Source: Tragulus kanchil (lineage: Eukaryota > Chordata > Mammalia > Artiodactyla > Tragulidae). Taken from it: DNA of 64,000 bases. Shown here piece after piece: positions 1 through 9,982 of this stretch; position 1 is the first letter of the stretch, and each line of letters opens with the position of its first letter. The notes beneath the pieces were generated by a model. It searched no databases, was not told the origin of the DNA, and saw only the letters and a list, made by a program, of their open reading frames with translations. The DNA lies in the NCBI GenBank assembly GCA_022376925.1, contig JAIOJX010000026.1:197632400-197696399 (forward strand). The letters run 5' to 3'. A program made the position numbers and the translations under genes.

Positions 1-944
1 GGAGTAGATGGTAACATGATCGATTTACCCAGAAGAGAAGAATTCCCTTGTTTGAGGTATTAAGTCAACTTTATTCATTGGTAGTAATTGTATGGTGACT
101 GTCTACAAACACTTCTCTAAGATCGATGAAGTTGAACTTCCATTGGCATCATAATTTTAAAAAATATTTAAATGTCTCCTGGTACAAGACACTGTGTTCT
201 ACTCTGTGCAAAAAGGATTATATATAATCATAGGCCTTATGTCTAGAAATTTATGTAAAGATATAAGAACACAGCATTTGAAGTAGATGCAGAGGTGACC
301 TATATCAGCTTCTCAGAGATGACTTTTCCTTGAGAAAATATGCAGCGTATCTGATATTCAAAACTCTCTTTTAAAAACACAAAGCATTTTTAGTGCCAAT
401 GAATTTCCTCCCCCTCATAATATTCCAAGTGAGAAACTTGACTCTCTAAAAATTAGCCTGATGGATGCGGAATGATTTTGTGGCCATAGTAAATTTTGTT
501 TTACATGATAGATCAGGTGTGTAAAGAAAAGTAAAAACTTTGAATTCATAACCCCAGCTGTATTTAATGTTCATTTTGCAATAGCTTTTTATGCAAATTG
601 GTGACCTGATGAAATTAATAACTGATAACTTGAATAAAACAAACTACAGCAAAAAATTTTGAGGTAACGTACTCATGGGCATGTTATCAAAAGGAAGCTG
701 CCTAGAAGTTAAGTAAATGCTCTGTTCGAGTTTCAGAAGACAGAGGGAATATTCTGGATGATGGAATAGGAATGGAATAGGAATGCAGACACCACACTCT
801 GTCATGTTGAAGGGACTACAATGTTGAAAAACCATGAGATTTCTCTTCCTCTTTCTCATCCTTGTTCTCTCTCTAACACTAACACCCATGCCTACTTATA
901 TACTGTACTCATTTAGAGAGACTAAAAACACTGTTATTTTCTAG
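1..944 (+). other. ROS1 intron before exon 36 (3' part)
   Basis: AT-rich intronic sequence. I looked for the preceding ROS1 exon (juxtamembrane region ending near ...NACYAIH in human) and did not find it, so that exon lies upstream. No repeat was recognised with confidence. The intron ends with a T-rich tract and 'ctag' at 941-944. Confidence 0.7.
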
Positions 945-1107
945 TTCTTTTCCAACCCAAGAGGAGATTGAAAGTCTTCCTGCCTTCCCTCGTGAAAAAC
1001 TGACTCTACGTCTCTTGCTGGGGAGTGGGGCCTTTGGAGAAGTGTATGAAGGGACAGCAGTAGACATCTTAGGAGTTGGCAGTGGAGAAACCAAAGTAGC
1101 TGTGAAG
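945..1107 (+). CDS. ROS1: ROS1 exon 36: start of kinase domain, glycine loop and ATP lysine
   Basis: 163 bp. The first T completes a codon begun in the upstream exon; 54 full codons follow and the exon ends in phase 0 at ...VAVK, with donor gtaagg at 1108. It reads PTQEEIESLPAFPREK, then the kinase start with LLLGSGAFGEVYEGTAV. The glycine-rich loop GSGAFG (residues 26-31) clamps the ATP phosphates, and the last codon is the invariant ATP-contacting lysine (human K1980). The acceptor is 'ctag' at 941-944. The exon is in single copy here. Confidence 0.96.
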
Positions 1108-1367
1108 GTAAGGTGGATCTTCTCATTCTTCGACTTATTATGTCAGCATTAATGACTAGGTTTACTTGAATATGGTGATGGGAAAGGTGGAGTGATCTTG
1201 AATGAAAAGTGCCTGGGAGAACGTTGAAGATGATCCATGGCTTAAGAAATCACAGTACTTTTTCCATTTCCTGCGTAAGTTTTGTTATTAACAGTTGCCT
1301 CTGAGGTTACTAAGACCCAGCATAGAGTTTTTCCCTTCAAATCTACAGTAAGAGATCTGCAGTGCTA

Positions 1368-1721
1368 GGTGCTAGAGCAGACAGTAATGTTTTAGACTTT
1401 CTAGCCAGACGGTGCAACTATGCAGGTCTGCCACTGCAGTGCGAAATCAGCCACAGTCAGTATGTGAATGAATGGCTGTGGTTGTGTTCCAGTAAAACTT
1501 TATTTATAAAAATGGAAAGTTTCATTTCATATGATTTTCATGTGTTACACAGTCCTCTGATTTTTTAAATGACTTTTCCCAACCATTTCAAAATGTAACA
1601 AGTTCATTATACTTCAATAAAATGGGAAAAATAAAACATAACAACTATTTTCAGATTATAGTTGTACAGCAATAGATGACAGGTGAGAATTGGCTCACAG
1701 GTTGTAGTTTGCTGACCCCTG
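1368..1721 (+). mobile_element. hAT-Charlie-like non-autonomous DNA transposon relic
   Basis: The stretch 'gtgttccagtaaaactttatt' near 1486 and the end 'gtagtttgctgacccctg' at 1704-1721 match the very common mammalian element whose ends read 'caggggtcggcaaact'. The middle (about 1515-1640) does not fit and may be a later insertion or diverged. I do not assign a subfamily. Confidence 0.55.
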
Positions 1722-2107
1722 TACTACAAAATTATTCATCATGGTATATTCGATGCAGTTAAGAGGAAGCACTGGATATACTCTTGTATTTCTATAAAGC
1801 TTTCTTTTGATCAACAGATGATGCATTTTTTATGTAATTGGGTAATATCCTGATCACTGCTTGTTAAAAATGTATTGCTTTGAGAAGTTATCAGAGAAGT
1901 TGATAAAGTTCTCTCTACTTCCTGTTGATAGCATTTAAAATCTTTAACATATTTTAATCTCAAACGATTTAAACGAGTGTTTCTTTTTCTTACATAACAA
2001 GATGACTTCCAGCTTTGGTTCAGTAACATGTCAAACCAGAGCTAGTATATCTGAAATTCTCTCAACATTGTATGTGTGTGGTGCCTCATGGCTCCAAGAT
2101 GGTTGCT

Positions 2108-2182
2108 AAAGAATCAAGCATCCGACCCCCGCCCAAAGTAAATAAATAAATAAATCAAAAAAAAGAGAAAAGAATCAAGCAT
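2108..2182 (+). mobile_element. Extremely 5'-truncated long tRNA-SINE (tail only) with target-site duplication
   Basis: A 45-bp insert (2123-2167) reading cgacccccgcccaaagtaaa, then repeated taaa units and an A-rich end, matches the extreme 3' end of the intact + strand SINE at 31608-31936 (about 31893-31936). It is flanked by a perfect 15-bp direct repeat, aaagaatcaagcatc, at 2108-2122 and 2168-2182. This is a normal retrotransposition signature on an abnormally short insert. Confidence 0.8.
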
Positions 2183-2426
2183 CACATCTTCATTCAGGAC
2201 ACAGAAAGGGCTAATGATAGTGTTAGATGCATATGTTCAGGAAAGTGAAAGTTTTCCACACACCTCTCCCTTCTCAACAATTTATGCCTTACATCTCATT
2301 GACCAGGACTGAGTCATATGGCCACCCCTGTTTGCAAGAAAGACTGGGGGATTGGAGAACACAATTTTTTTTTTTTTTTTTAATGATAAGGGTGGATATT
2401 ACAAGGCTGTTTCCATTAACCCACTG

Positions 2427-2467
2427 AGCTCACAGGAATGTCTGCTAAACTGACATTCCTGTGAGCT
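2427..2467 (+). repeat. Perfect 16-bp hairpin upstream of exon 37
   Basis: Left arm AGCTCACAGGAATGTC (2427-2442), 9-nt loop (2443-2451), right arm GACATTCCTGTGAGCT (2452-2467); the arms are exact reverse complements. It ends 28 nt before exon 37, where a branch point would normally be. A direct repeat gctaaactga (2444-2453 and 2464-2473) overlaps loop and right flank. Confidence 0.9.
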
Positions 2468-2495
2468 AAACTGATTTCTGTTTTATGTTGCACAG

Positions 2496-2560
2496 ACTTT
2501 GAAGAAGGGCTCCACAGACCAGGAGAAGATTGAATTCCTGAAGGAGGCACATCTGATGAG
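2496..2560 (+). CDS. ROS1: ROS1 exon 37: alpha-C helix
   Basis: 65 bp: 21 codons plus AG of a split serine codon. It reads TLKKGSTDQEKIEFLKEAHLM. The glutamate of KEAHLM (residue 71, human E1997) pairs with the ATP lysine in the active kinase. Acceptor 'cacag' ends at 2495 and donor 'gtatct' begins at 2561. It is in single copy here. Confidence 0.96.
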
Positions 2561-3443
2561 GTATCTGACAGCTCTGAAATAACTTTCCCTTGGTATTGAT
2601 AGGAAACTTTTACATCTGATTAGTGGATTTTTAACATTTGAAATGACCTGACATCACAGATCGTGTTCAAAATAAGCATGGGTGAAGTTTAAAAGAAAAT
2701 ATCTCTGGAGGGACAAGTATTCAGCAGAAGCCAGTCTTCTGAGCCTGGGCACAGGCAGTCCTGAGGCAATAGGTCTTCCTTTCTTTTTCTTCCAATAAGA
2801 AGCATATTTTGCAAGGGATTTCTGAGGCTGTTAAGCTTTAAGTGTGCTTATGTTCTACATGTGTGATCATGGATCAAGTAGACCAAGTACGGAAGAGTTC
2901 TCTTAAACATAGTGATGTCAATGAAAATGTCCTTGGTCTTGCTAAACTTGTCTTCAAGTTAGAGATAGTTGATGGTCATGAAAACTACTCAGGTACATTT
3001 TAATCACTCTGAGGCAGTGGTTGATGGGATCCCAGGTTGTGGGTTATTAGATTGGGGCTTATTTGCTTTGATCTCTTGAGGAAACAATTGTAGCCAAGCT
3101 TGAATGTCTGAATTGTGTCTCTAAAAGGGAATCATTTATACTTGTCATGTTGTGTTTTAAAGTATCTTTTGAAGAAGGATATTAGTTTTAAATTACTCAT
3201 AAAACAATGAACATAAATGTCACTTCTAAAACCACTCCTAGTCTATCCACATACCTTGGCCACTAGGGGTTGCAATATTACCTCTGTAAGGCAGGCGTGA
3301 AAAGGCGACTTTCATTTATTAGAGTGGGGGAAAGAAAATCAGGGATTTGAAGGAAAACAGAGATAGAGAATTGCTGTATTCCACAAAGACCTTCAATAGA
3401 CTTTTGCCATTGCCATGTCATCCTGCCTGTTTCCACCTTTTAG
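2561..3443 (+). other. ROS1 intron 37
   Basis: 883 bp of unclassified intronic sequence. From 3237 onward it belongs to the first copy of a tandem duplication. The acceptor of exon 38 is preceded by a pyrimidine-rich tract (cctgtttccaccttttag, ending 3443). Confidence 0.7.
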
Positions 3444-3573
3444 CAAGTTCAACCATCCCAACATTCTGAAGCAGCTTGGAGTCTGTCTGCTGAATGAACC
3501 CCAGTACATTATCCTGGAACTGATGGAAGGAGGAGACCTTCTTTCTTATTTGCGTAAAGCCCGGACGACGCCG
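3444..3573 (+). CDS. ROS1: ROS1 exon 38: beta-4/5, hinge and gatekeeper (first copy)
   Basis: 130 bp: C completes the split serine, then 43 codons, ending in phase 0 before donor gtagga. It reads KFNHPNILKQLGVCLL, then NEPQYIILELMEGGDLLSYLRKARTTP. Gatekeeper leucine L100 (human L2026) and hinge/solvent-front glycine G106 (human G2032, the site of the common inhibitor-resistance substitution) are both ancestral. The final residues RTTP differ from human RMAT. An identical second copy lies 1096 bp downstream; only one can be used in a functional transcript. Confidence 0.95.
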
Positions 3574-4539
3574 GTAGGAAATGGGGTCCACACTATTGAT
3601 TTTGTAATGCAGATGACCTATAAATTCCTCTTAATTTTCCTTTAAATTCTATAGACTGCAGTTTTGGCTGATGGTAGACATTTAGAACACTTCTGTCAAA
3701 AAAATTTTTTATATTTCCTTCATGTTGGATTAGTCACACTAGAACTCTGGGCTAATGCCTGGCATTTTCTGGCTTTTTGAGCCTGTTTTCAGAATCTAAT
3801 AGAAAAATAGCTCCCTCCCGCCCCATCTGCCAAGAACAGAAAGTGTGTGGAGTTTCTCTGTATTTAATGCATCTGCCTTTATGTCAAAAATTGAAATTTC
3901 CAGCTCTCCTGTCTTTTAACGATTACTAGTTTATATGTCTCTTCCCAGCTGACATTTTCTACATGGGTTTTCACAGGCATCTCAAGCTTCTTTTGGCCAA
4001 AACAGAGCTCTTGATGTCAAGCGTCCTCCTTCACATGCTCCCTCTGGTTCCTTCCTTTCTCTTTTCCTACCTGCATGCTAATAGGTCCTGTCTGCTCCTG
4101 TCTGCTCTGGCCTTCCACTTACACAATGCAGCCCAGCCCATCGCCTCCTTCTCCCTGGGCCTTGAACCGCATCCTGCACAGGTGGACACTGGAAATACTG
4201 TGTCTTTTGTGGGCAATCAGGTCTCGGGGCGGGTGGTGTCTCAACCCCTAGAGACTTTGCTTTAGGTCTTGGATGAGAAACACCTGAGACCAACAAAGCA
4301 AAAAATTTTTTTTCTTTTTCCCAAAAAAACCCTAAACTTTCCTAGTCTATCCACATACCTTGGCCAAGGGCTATTACCTCTGTAAGGCAGGCGTGAAAAG
4401 GCGACTTTCATTTATTAGAGTGGGGGAAAGAAAATCAGGGATTTGAAGGAAAACAGAGATAGAGAATTGCTGTATTCCACAAAGACCTTCAATAGACTTT
4501 TGCCATTGCCATGTCATCCTGCCTGTTTCCACCTTTTAG

Positions 4540-4669
4540 CAAGTTCAACCATCCCAACATTCTGAAGCAGCTTGGAGTCTGTCTGCTGAATGAACCCCAG
4601 TACATTATCCTGGAACTGATGGAAGGAGGAGACCTTCTTTCTTATTTGCGTAAAGCCCGGACGACGCCG
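4540..4669 (+). other. ROS1: Second copy of ROS1 exon 38 (probable assembly duplicate)
   Basis: Base-for-base the same exon with the same splice sites as 3444-3573. The exon is 130 bp (not a multiple of three) and its phases differ at the two ends (needs 2 bases before, ends in phase 0). Splicing copy 1 to copy 2 would read CAA GTT CAA ... and meet TGA after 17 codons, before the HRD and DFG motifs. So either the duplicate is an artefact or one copy is always skipped. Confidence 0.93.
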
Positions 4670-5712
4670 GTAGGAAATGGGGTCCACACTATTGATTTTG
4701 TAATGCAGATGACCTATAAATTCCTCTTAATTTTCCTTTAAATTCTATAGACTGCAGTTTTGGCTGATGGTAGACATTTAGAACACTTCTGTCAAAAAAT
4801 TTCTTATATTTCCTTCATGTTGGATTAGTCACACTAGAACTCTGGGCTAATGCCTGGCATTTTCTGGCTTTTTGAGCCTGTTTTCAGAATCTAATAGAAA
4901 AATAGCTCCCTCCCGCCCCATCTGCCAAGAACAGAAAGTGTGTGGAGTTTCTCTGTATTTAATGCATCTGCCTTTATGTCAAAAATTGAAATTTCCAGCT
5001 CTCCTGTCTTTTAACGATTACTAGTTTATATGTCTCTTCCCAGCTGACATTTTCTACATGGGTTTTCACAGGCATCTCAAGCTTCTTTTGGCCAAAACAG
5101 AGCTCTTGATGTCAAGCGTCCTCCTTCACATGCTCCCTCTGGTTCCTTCCTTTCTCTTTTCCTACCTGCATGCTAATAGGTCCTGTCTGCTCCTGTCTGC
5201 TCTGGCCTTCCACTTACACAATGCAGCCCAGCCCATCGCCTCCTTCTCCCTGGGCCTTGAACCGCATCCTGCACAGGTGGACACTGGAAATACTGTGTCT
5301 TTTGTGGGCAATCAGGTCTGGGGGCGGGTGGTGTCTCAACCCCTAGAGACTTTGCTTTAGGTCTTGGATGAGAAACACCTGAGACCAACAAAGCAAGTCA
5401 CTAAAATTTAAATCTGTAATTTTCAAAACATTTTTTATTTTGATCAAAGCACACATTATATTGGCTAAGAAATAAACTATATAACAAGGTGTACTGTGAA
5501 AAATAGGAGTCTTCTCATTCTTTCTGGCGCTTACCTCTGAGTTCCTCAATGTGTATATGGCTGCACCTTGGGGAAAATCTGTAGACTGGCCACTATGAGA
5601 GGACTCTAACCCAACCTCATCAGTTCTACACACAGAAAACCTTCATTAAAATTCTCTGACAATCATGCCCATTTGCACCATTTGCAGATAAATCACTGTT
5701 GCATGTTTACAT

Positions 5713-6059
5713 TGCTATGCCTTTTTAAAAAAAAAAATTATTTATTTATTTTTGGGGGATGGGTGGGGGAGGGAGGGGGTGGACGGGCCACTTCTGTTGG
5801 CCTTTCATTTCTCCATTTTCATCCATCTTTGTTCTTTGGCTCCTGTGGGCCTCCCACCGCGGTGGCGTCTGTCGTCACAGAGTGCTGGCTCTGGGCGCAT
5901 GCGCTCCAGAGCTCCGGCTCGGTGATTGGACACATCAGTCCAGCCGCTCCGCGGCACATGGGATCTTCCCAGGCCAGGGATCGAACCGGCGCCCCTTGCA
6001 CTGCAAGGCGCTGTCCTTACCCACTGGACCACCAGGGAAGCCCTGCTATGCCTTTTTAA
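5713..6059 (-). mobile_element. Long tRNA-derived SINE, full length, with TSD
   Basis: Minus-strand insert 5729-6043 (315 bp). Read on the minus strand it starts gggcttccctggtggtccag, has an internal B-box-like ggttcgatccctgg, a GC-rich body (ccgagccggagctctggagc) and ends in an (aaat)n/A-rich tail. Perfect 16-bp target-site duplication tgctatgcctttttaa at 5713-5728 and 6044-6059. Open frames across it are by-products of high GC. Confidence 0.9.
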
Positions 6060-6060
6060 T

Positions 6061-6088
6061 TAGTATTTGAGAAGATACTCAAATACTA
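6061..6088. repeat. Perfect 11-bp hairpin next to SINE target site
   Basis: TAGTATTTGAG (6061-6071), loop AAGATA, CTCAAATACTA (6078-6088), exact reverse complements. It begins two bases after the SINE target-site duplication ends. Confidence 0.85.
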
Positions 6089-7744
6089 TGATTGTGATTT
6101 CTCTTGAGTAGTTTAGTAACTGCCTCTTCCCGTGCCCCCTCACCTGCTTTGCTTAGTTTTATGTATACCTAAACTTTCTGCCAGATTGTATCCTTTTCTC
6201 AATATGGTTAAATATATCAGATAATACAGCTCCTCACAATCTTTTTCCTGGACACTTCCCTCCTGGAGTTGATACGGGCACTTTGTCTTCTGGTCTCTAC
6301 AGGGCTCTTATCCTGGTAATTTCCACGTTGAACCATTATTTCCTCAATTCCATACCTTTTTTCTGTTTTAGAAAAGGGAAAACCTAAGAGGCAAAAAAAA
6401 TCTTTTTTTTCCATTTTGAGGAAATGTTCTTTTTTCTTCCATCATATTTGGTTAATAATTTGCTGGATTCTAGCTTGAAAATCCCCTTTCCTTAAACCCA
6501 AATCCTCTACATCTTTGTTTTCTAAATTCTACAGTTGCCTTTGAAATGTTGTGTGCCATTCCGATTCCTGGACAAATGATCTTTGACCTGCTTTTTGCCC
6601 TTCTCTTTGGAAAATTTTAGAAGTATCTTATCTGTGGTACTTTGTACTCATCTGGACGCACAGTCTGGAAAATCAACACTTTCGGTTCTGGGTTTTTTTT
6701 TCATATAATTTCTTTGGTAATTAACTCTTTGTTCTCTTTATTTCTTTGTCCTAGAAATCCTGTTATTTGGATAATGGTCACCTTTGTTTTATCCTTTTAT
6801 TAGCTGTTTTCTCCGATTTTCTACACTTTGTATTTTTGCTCTCAATTCTGGAATATTTCCTCAACTATTAATAGAATCCGAAAATTTAATTGTCCACAGA
6901 CTCATTCTTATAATTTGACTGCCTCTTAAAATAGTTTTCTGATTTTTCCATACATGCAAAATTTTCTTTTATCTTTCCTAGGTCACTAATTACAGTTTTT
7001 TAAAAGTGTTAATTTGCTTCCTACATTGTCTTGGCTTCCTTTTTGCCTCTTTGTTCTGGGATCTGTTTGTAATGTGAGAAGCTTTTCTCAAATGCTTGGT
7101 AATTTGTGGCTGGTCTCCATATTTAATAGTGAGACCTAAGAAGCTGATTGGAGCCTATGTGTCGGGGCAGCTTCCTTTCTGTTGTCAGGTGGGACCCTGC
7201 TGTTCTGTTGGAGTCCCCTAATGACAGCATCTGGATGTCTTCCATGGCATATGCCAGTTTCCCCCGAGAGGCGTCTGCTGGTCTCCTCCCTGGGCAATAA
7301 ATGTCTGAGCCTTAGTTCAGAGAATCTGGGAAGAGAGCGGAAGGTCTTGAGGCTCAGAATGAGGATGCCTGCTTGTTTCCCTTCTCCATTTTCAGCACAG
7401 AGCCTTAGTATGACTGGTGTCTTTGAACTTAGAGTTGTTGTGGTTCTATGTCCCCGTCTGTGTGTGTGTTTGTGGCTTCTGCAGAGGAAAGCCTCCTGCT
7501 GCAGTGAGGGGACTGAGGGACCTTGTTGGTGATCATTCGCTCAGTTTTGTCCAACTAGTTGGCCCATAAAATAAACTTTTAAGTATTCACCTTGCTTTCA
7601 GTCCTGCCCCTCACTCCTGCATTCAGAAATAGTTACTGCCTTCAATTCCAGAGCATTTGTGGGGGTCTGTAGTGACACACTTTCTCAGTTCTTGTCTTCC
7701 CTTCTACAGGCAGCCAGCTTTCATCTCTCTAGGGTCTGCTAAAT

Positions 7745-9982
7745 GACTGCTGCCTCCATCCACTTTCCTTCCTCCAGAATGCGGGCTTGTGCTCTACCTA
7801 TTCTCCTACTCTGTTTATCCTTGTGAGATGATAACATTTTCTGTATAATGTCTCTTTGGTAAGTGGGGAGTGAATGAGACTCAAATGCCTCGATTCAGAT
7901 ACTAAGTTTTAGTAAAAAAGTTTCTTGGTAGATTTCTTCTTTTAGTTTTTAGTGGAAAGAGGAGACAGTAAATGTGGACTGAAAGAGTAGATGGCCCTAC
8001 TTTTCTCTGATGACTCCTATTCAGCTCGTGTCCCAGGGACTCTGATGACTGGTTCTCAAGTGTGTTTCAGCCCTTCCATTGCCTTTCCATTGCCTTTCCT
8101 GCTGGCTACCCGGGCAGCTTCCATGTTTGTCTCCCTTGCTAGGACCATATAAGACAGGCGGCCCTTAGGTGCTGGGTGCCAGAGTTAAGGTGTGGGGTCT
8201 TCAGTGGAACACCCCAGGCTCTAAGCCCCCATCAGGCTAAGCTTATGTTGTGCTGGCTGTCTTTCCATAGAGGGTGCTCAGAGGCACCTTTCTAGGACTG
8301 CCACGAGCACCCTTCTCTCCATCCTTGCTCTGAGACTGCTTTGTTGAGTCTCAAGTGCGTTTCAGCCCTTCTGTTGATTAACCAATAGGCTAGTCCTTCA
8401 TTTTCAGGACCTCAGCTTCTGCATCTGTAAAATGGAATATGGAATCCAAAACTTCCTTAACTCCTTTTACCTTTGATATTCTAAGATTGTACTAAGTTAG
8501 AAAAAGTGAAAAATACCTCTATCAAAATAATACAGATAAACACGTTATCAGATACAATTCAATTCATGAAATTTTTGCTGGGCATTTATTTTGTTTAATA
8601 TGATAGTGGAGGATGTAGCTGTTGCTTTCAAGGACTTCGCCTCATGGTAAGGTGGGTAAGTCACATGTGAGTAACCCATTTAAGGTAGAGCGAGAAGGTC
8701 CATTAGAATGGAGTGGAGAGTATACCACTGAAGCACAGAGGAGAGAGATGTTACTGACTGGGAAGATGTGAGAAGGTTGCAGAGAGGAGGTCTTCTGTAT
8801 GGGACACAGGCAAGGTGTGAGATAGGACAGTTTCTGAAACTACACCCATATGAGTTGTAAAAGACTGCTGCCTCCATCCACTTTCCTTCCTCCAGAATGC
8901 GGGCTTGTGCTCTACCTATTCTCCTACTCTGTTTATCCTTGTGAGATGATAACATTTTCTGTATAATGTCTCTTTGGTAAGTGGGGAGTGAATGAGACTC
9001 AAATGCCTCGATTCAGATACTAAGTTTTAGTAAAAAAGTTTCTTGGTAGATTTCTTCTTTTAGTTTTTAGTGGAAAGAGGAGACAGTAAATGTGGACTGA
9101 AAGAGTAGATGGCCCTACTTTTCTCTGATGACTCCTATTCAGCTCGTGTCCCAGGGACTCTGATGACTGGTTCTCAAGTGTGTTTCAGCCCTTCCATTGC
9201 CTTTCCATTGCCTTTCCTGCTGGCTACCCGGGCAGCTTCCATGTTTGTCTCCCTTGCTAGGACCATATAAGACAGGCGGCCCTTAGGTGCTGGGTGCCAG
9301 AGTTAAGGTGTGGGGTCTTCAGTGGAACACCCCAGGCTCTAACCCCCCATCAGGCTAAGCTTATGTTGTGCTGGCTGTCTTTCCATAGAGGGTGCTCAGA
9401 GGCACCTTTCTAGGACTGCCACGAGCACCCTTCTCTCCATCCTTGCTCTGAGACTGCTTTGTTGAGTCTCAAGTGCGTTTCAGCCCTTCTGTTGATTAAC
9501 CAATAGGCTAGTCCTTCATTTTCAGGACCTCAGCTTCTGCATCTGTAAAATGGAATATGGAATCCAAAACTTCCTTAACTCCTTTTACCTTTGATATTCT
9601 AAGATTGTACTAAGTTAGAAAAAGTGAAAAATACCTCTATCAAAATAATACAGATAAACACGTTATCAGATACAATTCAATTCATGAAATTTTTGCTGGG
9701 CATTTATTTTGTTTAATATGATAGTGGAGGATGTAGCTGTTGCTTTCAAGGACTTCGCCTCATGGTAAGGTGGGTAAGTCACATGTGAGTAACCCATTTA
9801 AGGTAGAGCGAGAAGGTCCATTAGAATGGAGTGGAGAGTATACCACTGAAGCACAGAGGAGAGAGAGATGTTACTGACTGGGAAGATGTGAGAAGGTTGC
9901 AGAGAGGAGGTCTTCTGTATGGGACACAGGCAAGGTGTGAGATAGGACAGTTTCTGAAACTACACCCATATGAGTTGTAAAA
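7745..9982 (+). repeat. Tandem duplication 2 (7745-8862 / 8863-9982)
   Basis: Offset 1118. Copy 1 runs to 'tgagttgtaaaa' and jumps directly back to 'gactgctgcctcc'; copy 2 continues past the same point into 'ggctttgac'. Only a handful of base differences (for example 'ctaagccccc'/'ctaacccccc' and one extra GA in 'gagagaga'). Confidence 0.93.

Larger units (their letters stand above)
1108..2495 (+). other. ROS1 intron 36
   Basis: 1388 bp. It contains a hAT-like DNA transposon relic (about 1368-1721), a very short SINE-tail insertion with perfect target-site duplication (2108-2182), a poly-T run near 2366-2381 and a perfect hairpin (2427-2467) close to the acceptor of exon 37. The rest is unclassified. 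Confidence 0.8.
3237..5395 (+). repeat. Tandem duplication 1 (3237-4300 / 4341-5395), contains exon 38
   Basis: Copy 1 and copy 2 are nearly identical at an offset of 1096 over most of their length. They differ at the copy-2 start (ccactaggggttgcaat reduced to ccaagggct), in A-run length near 3700/4796, and by C/G at 'tctcggggcgg'/'tctgggggcgg'. The 40 bp between them (4301-4340) is A/T-run-rich filler. A likely uncollapsed contig overlap. Confidence 0.93.

Noticed and set aside
909..1126. Antisense open frames over ROS1 exon 36
   Set aside because: Shadows of the real exon on the + strand; no independent support.
3415..3645. Frame starting ATG before exon 38 as a short independent protein
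   Set aside because: The ATG and the end beyond 3573 are intronic; only 3444-3573 is exon.
3963..4265. 100-codon frame after exon 38 (repeated at 5058)
   Set aside because: Intronic, no splice context or known domain; repeats only because the block is duplicated.
5807..6043. tRNA-like sequences at SINE heads
   Set aside because: Box-like motifs belong to SINE promoters; they are followed by SINE bodies and do not fold into a mature tRNA with anticodon arm that I can support.
5673..6070. Open frames of 75-128 codons on both strands, with relatives at 31519-31949, 32376-32738, 39517-39963 and 49375-49850
   Set aside because: They coincide with GC-rich long tRNA-SINE copies; low stop density there is compositional. 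Same peptides recur at each SINE.
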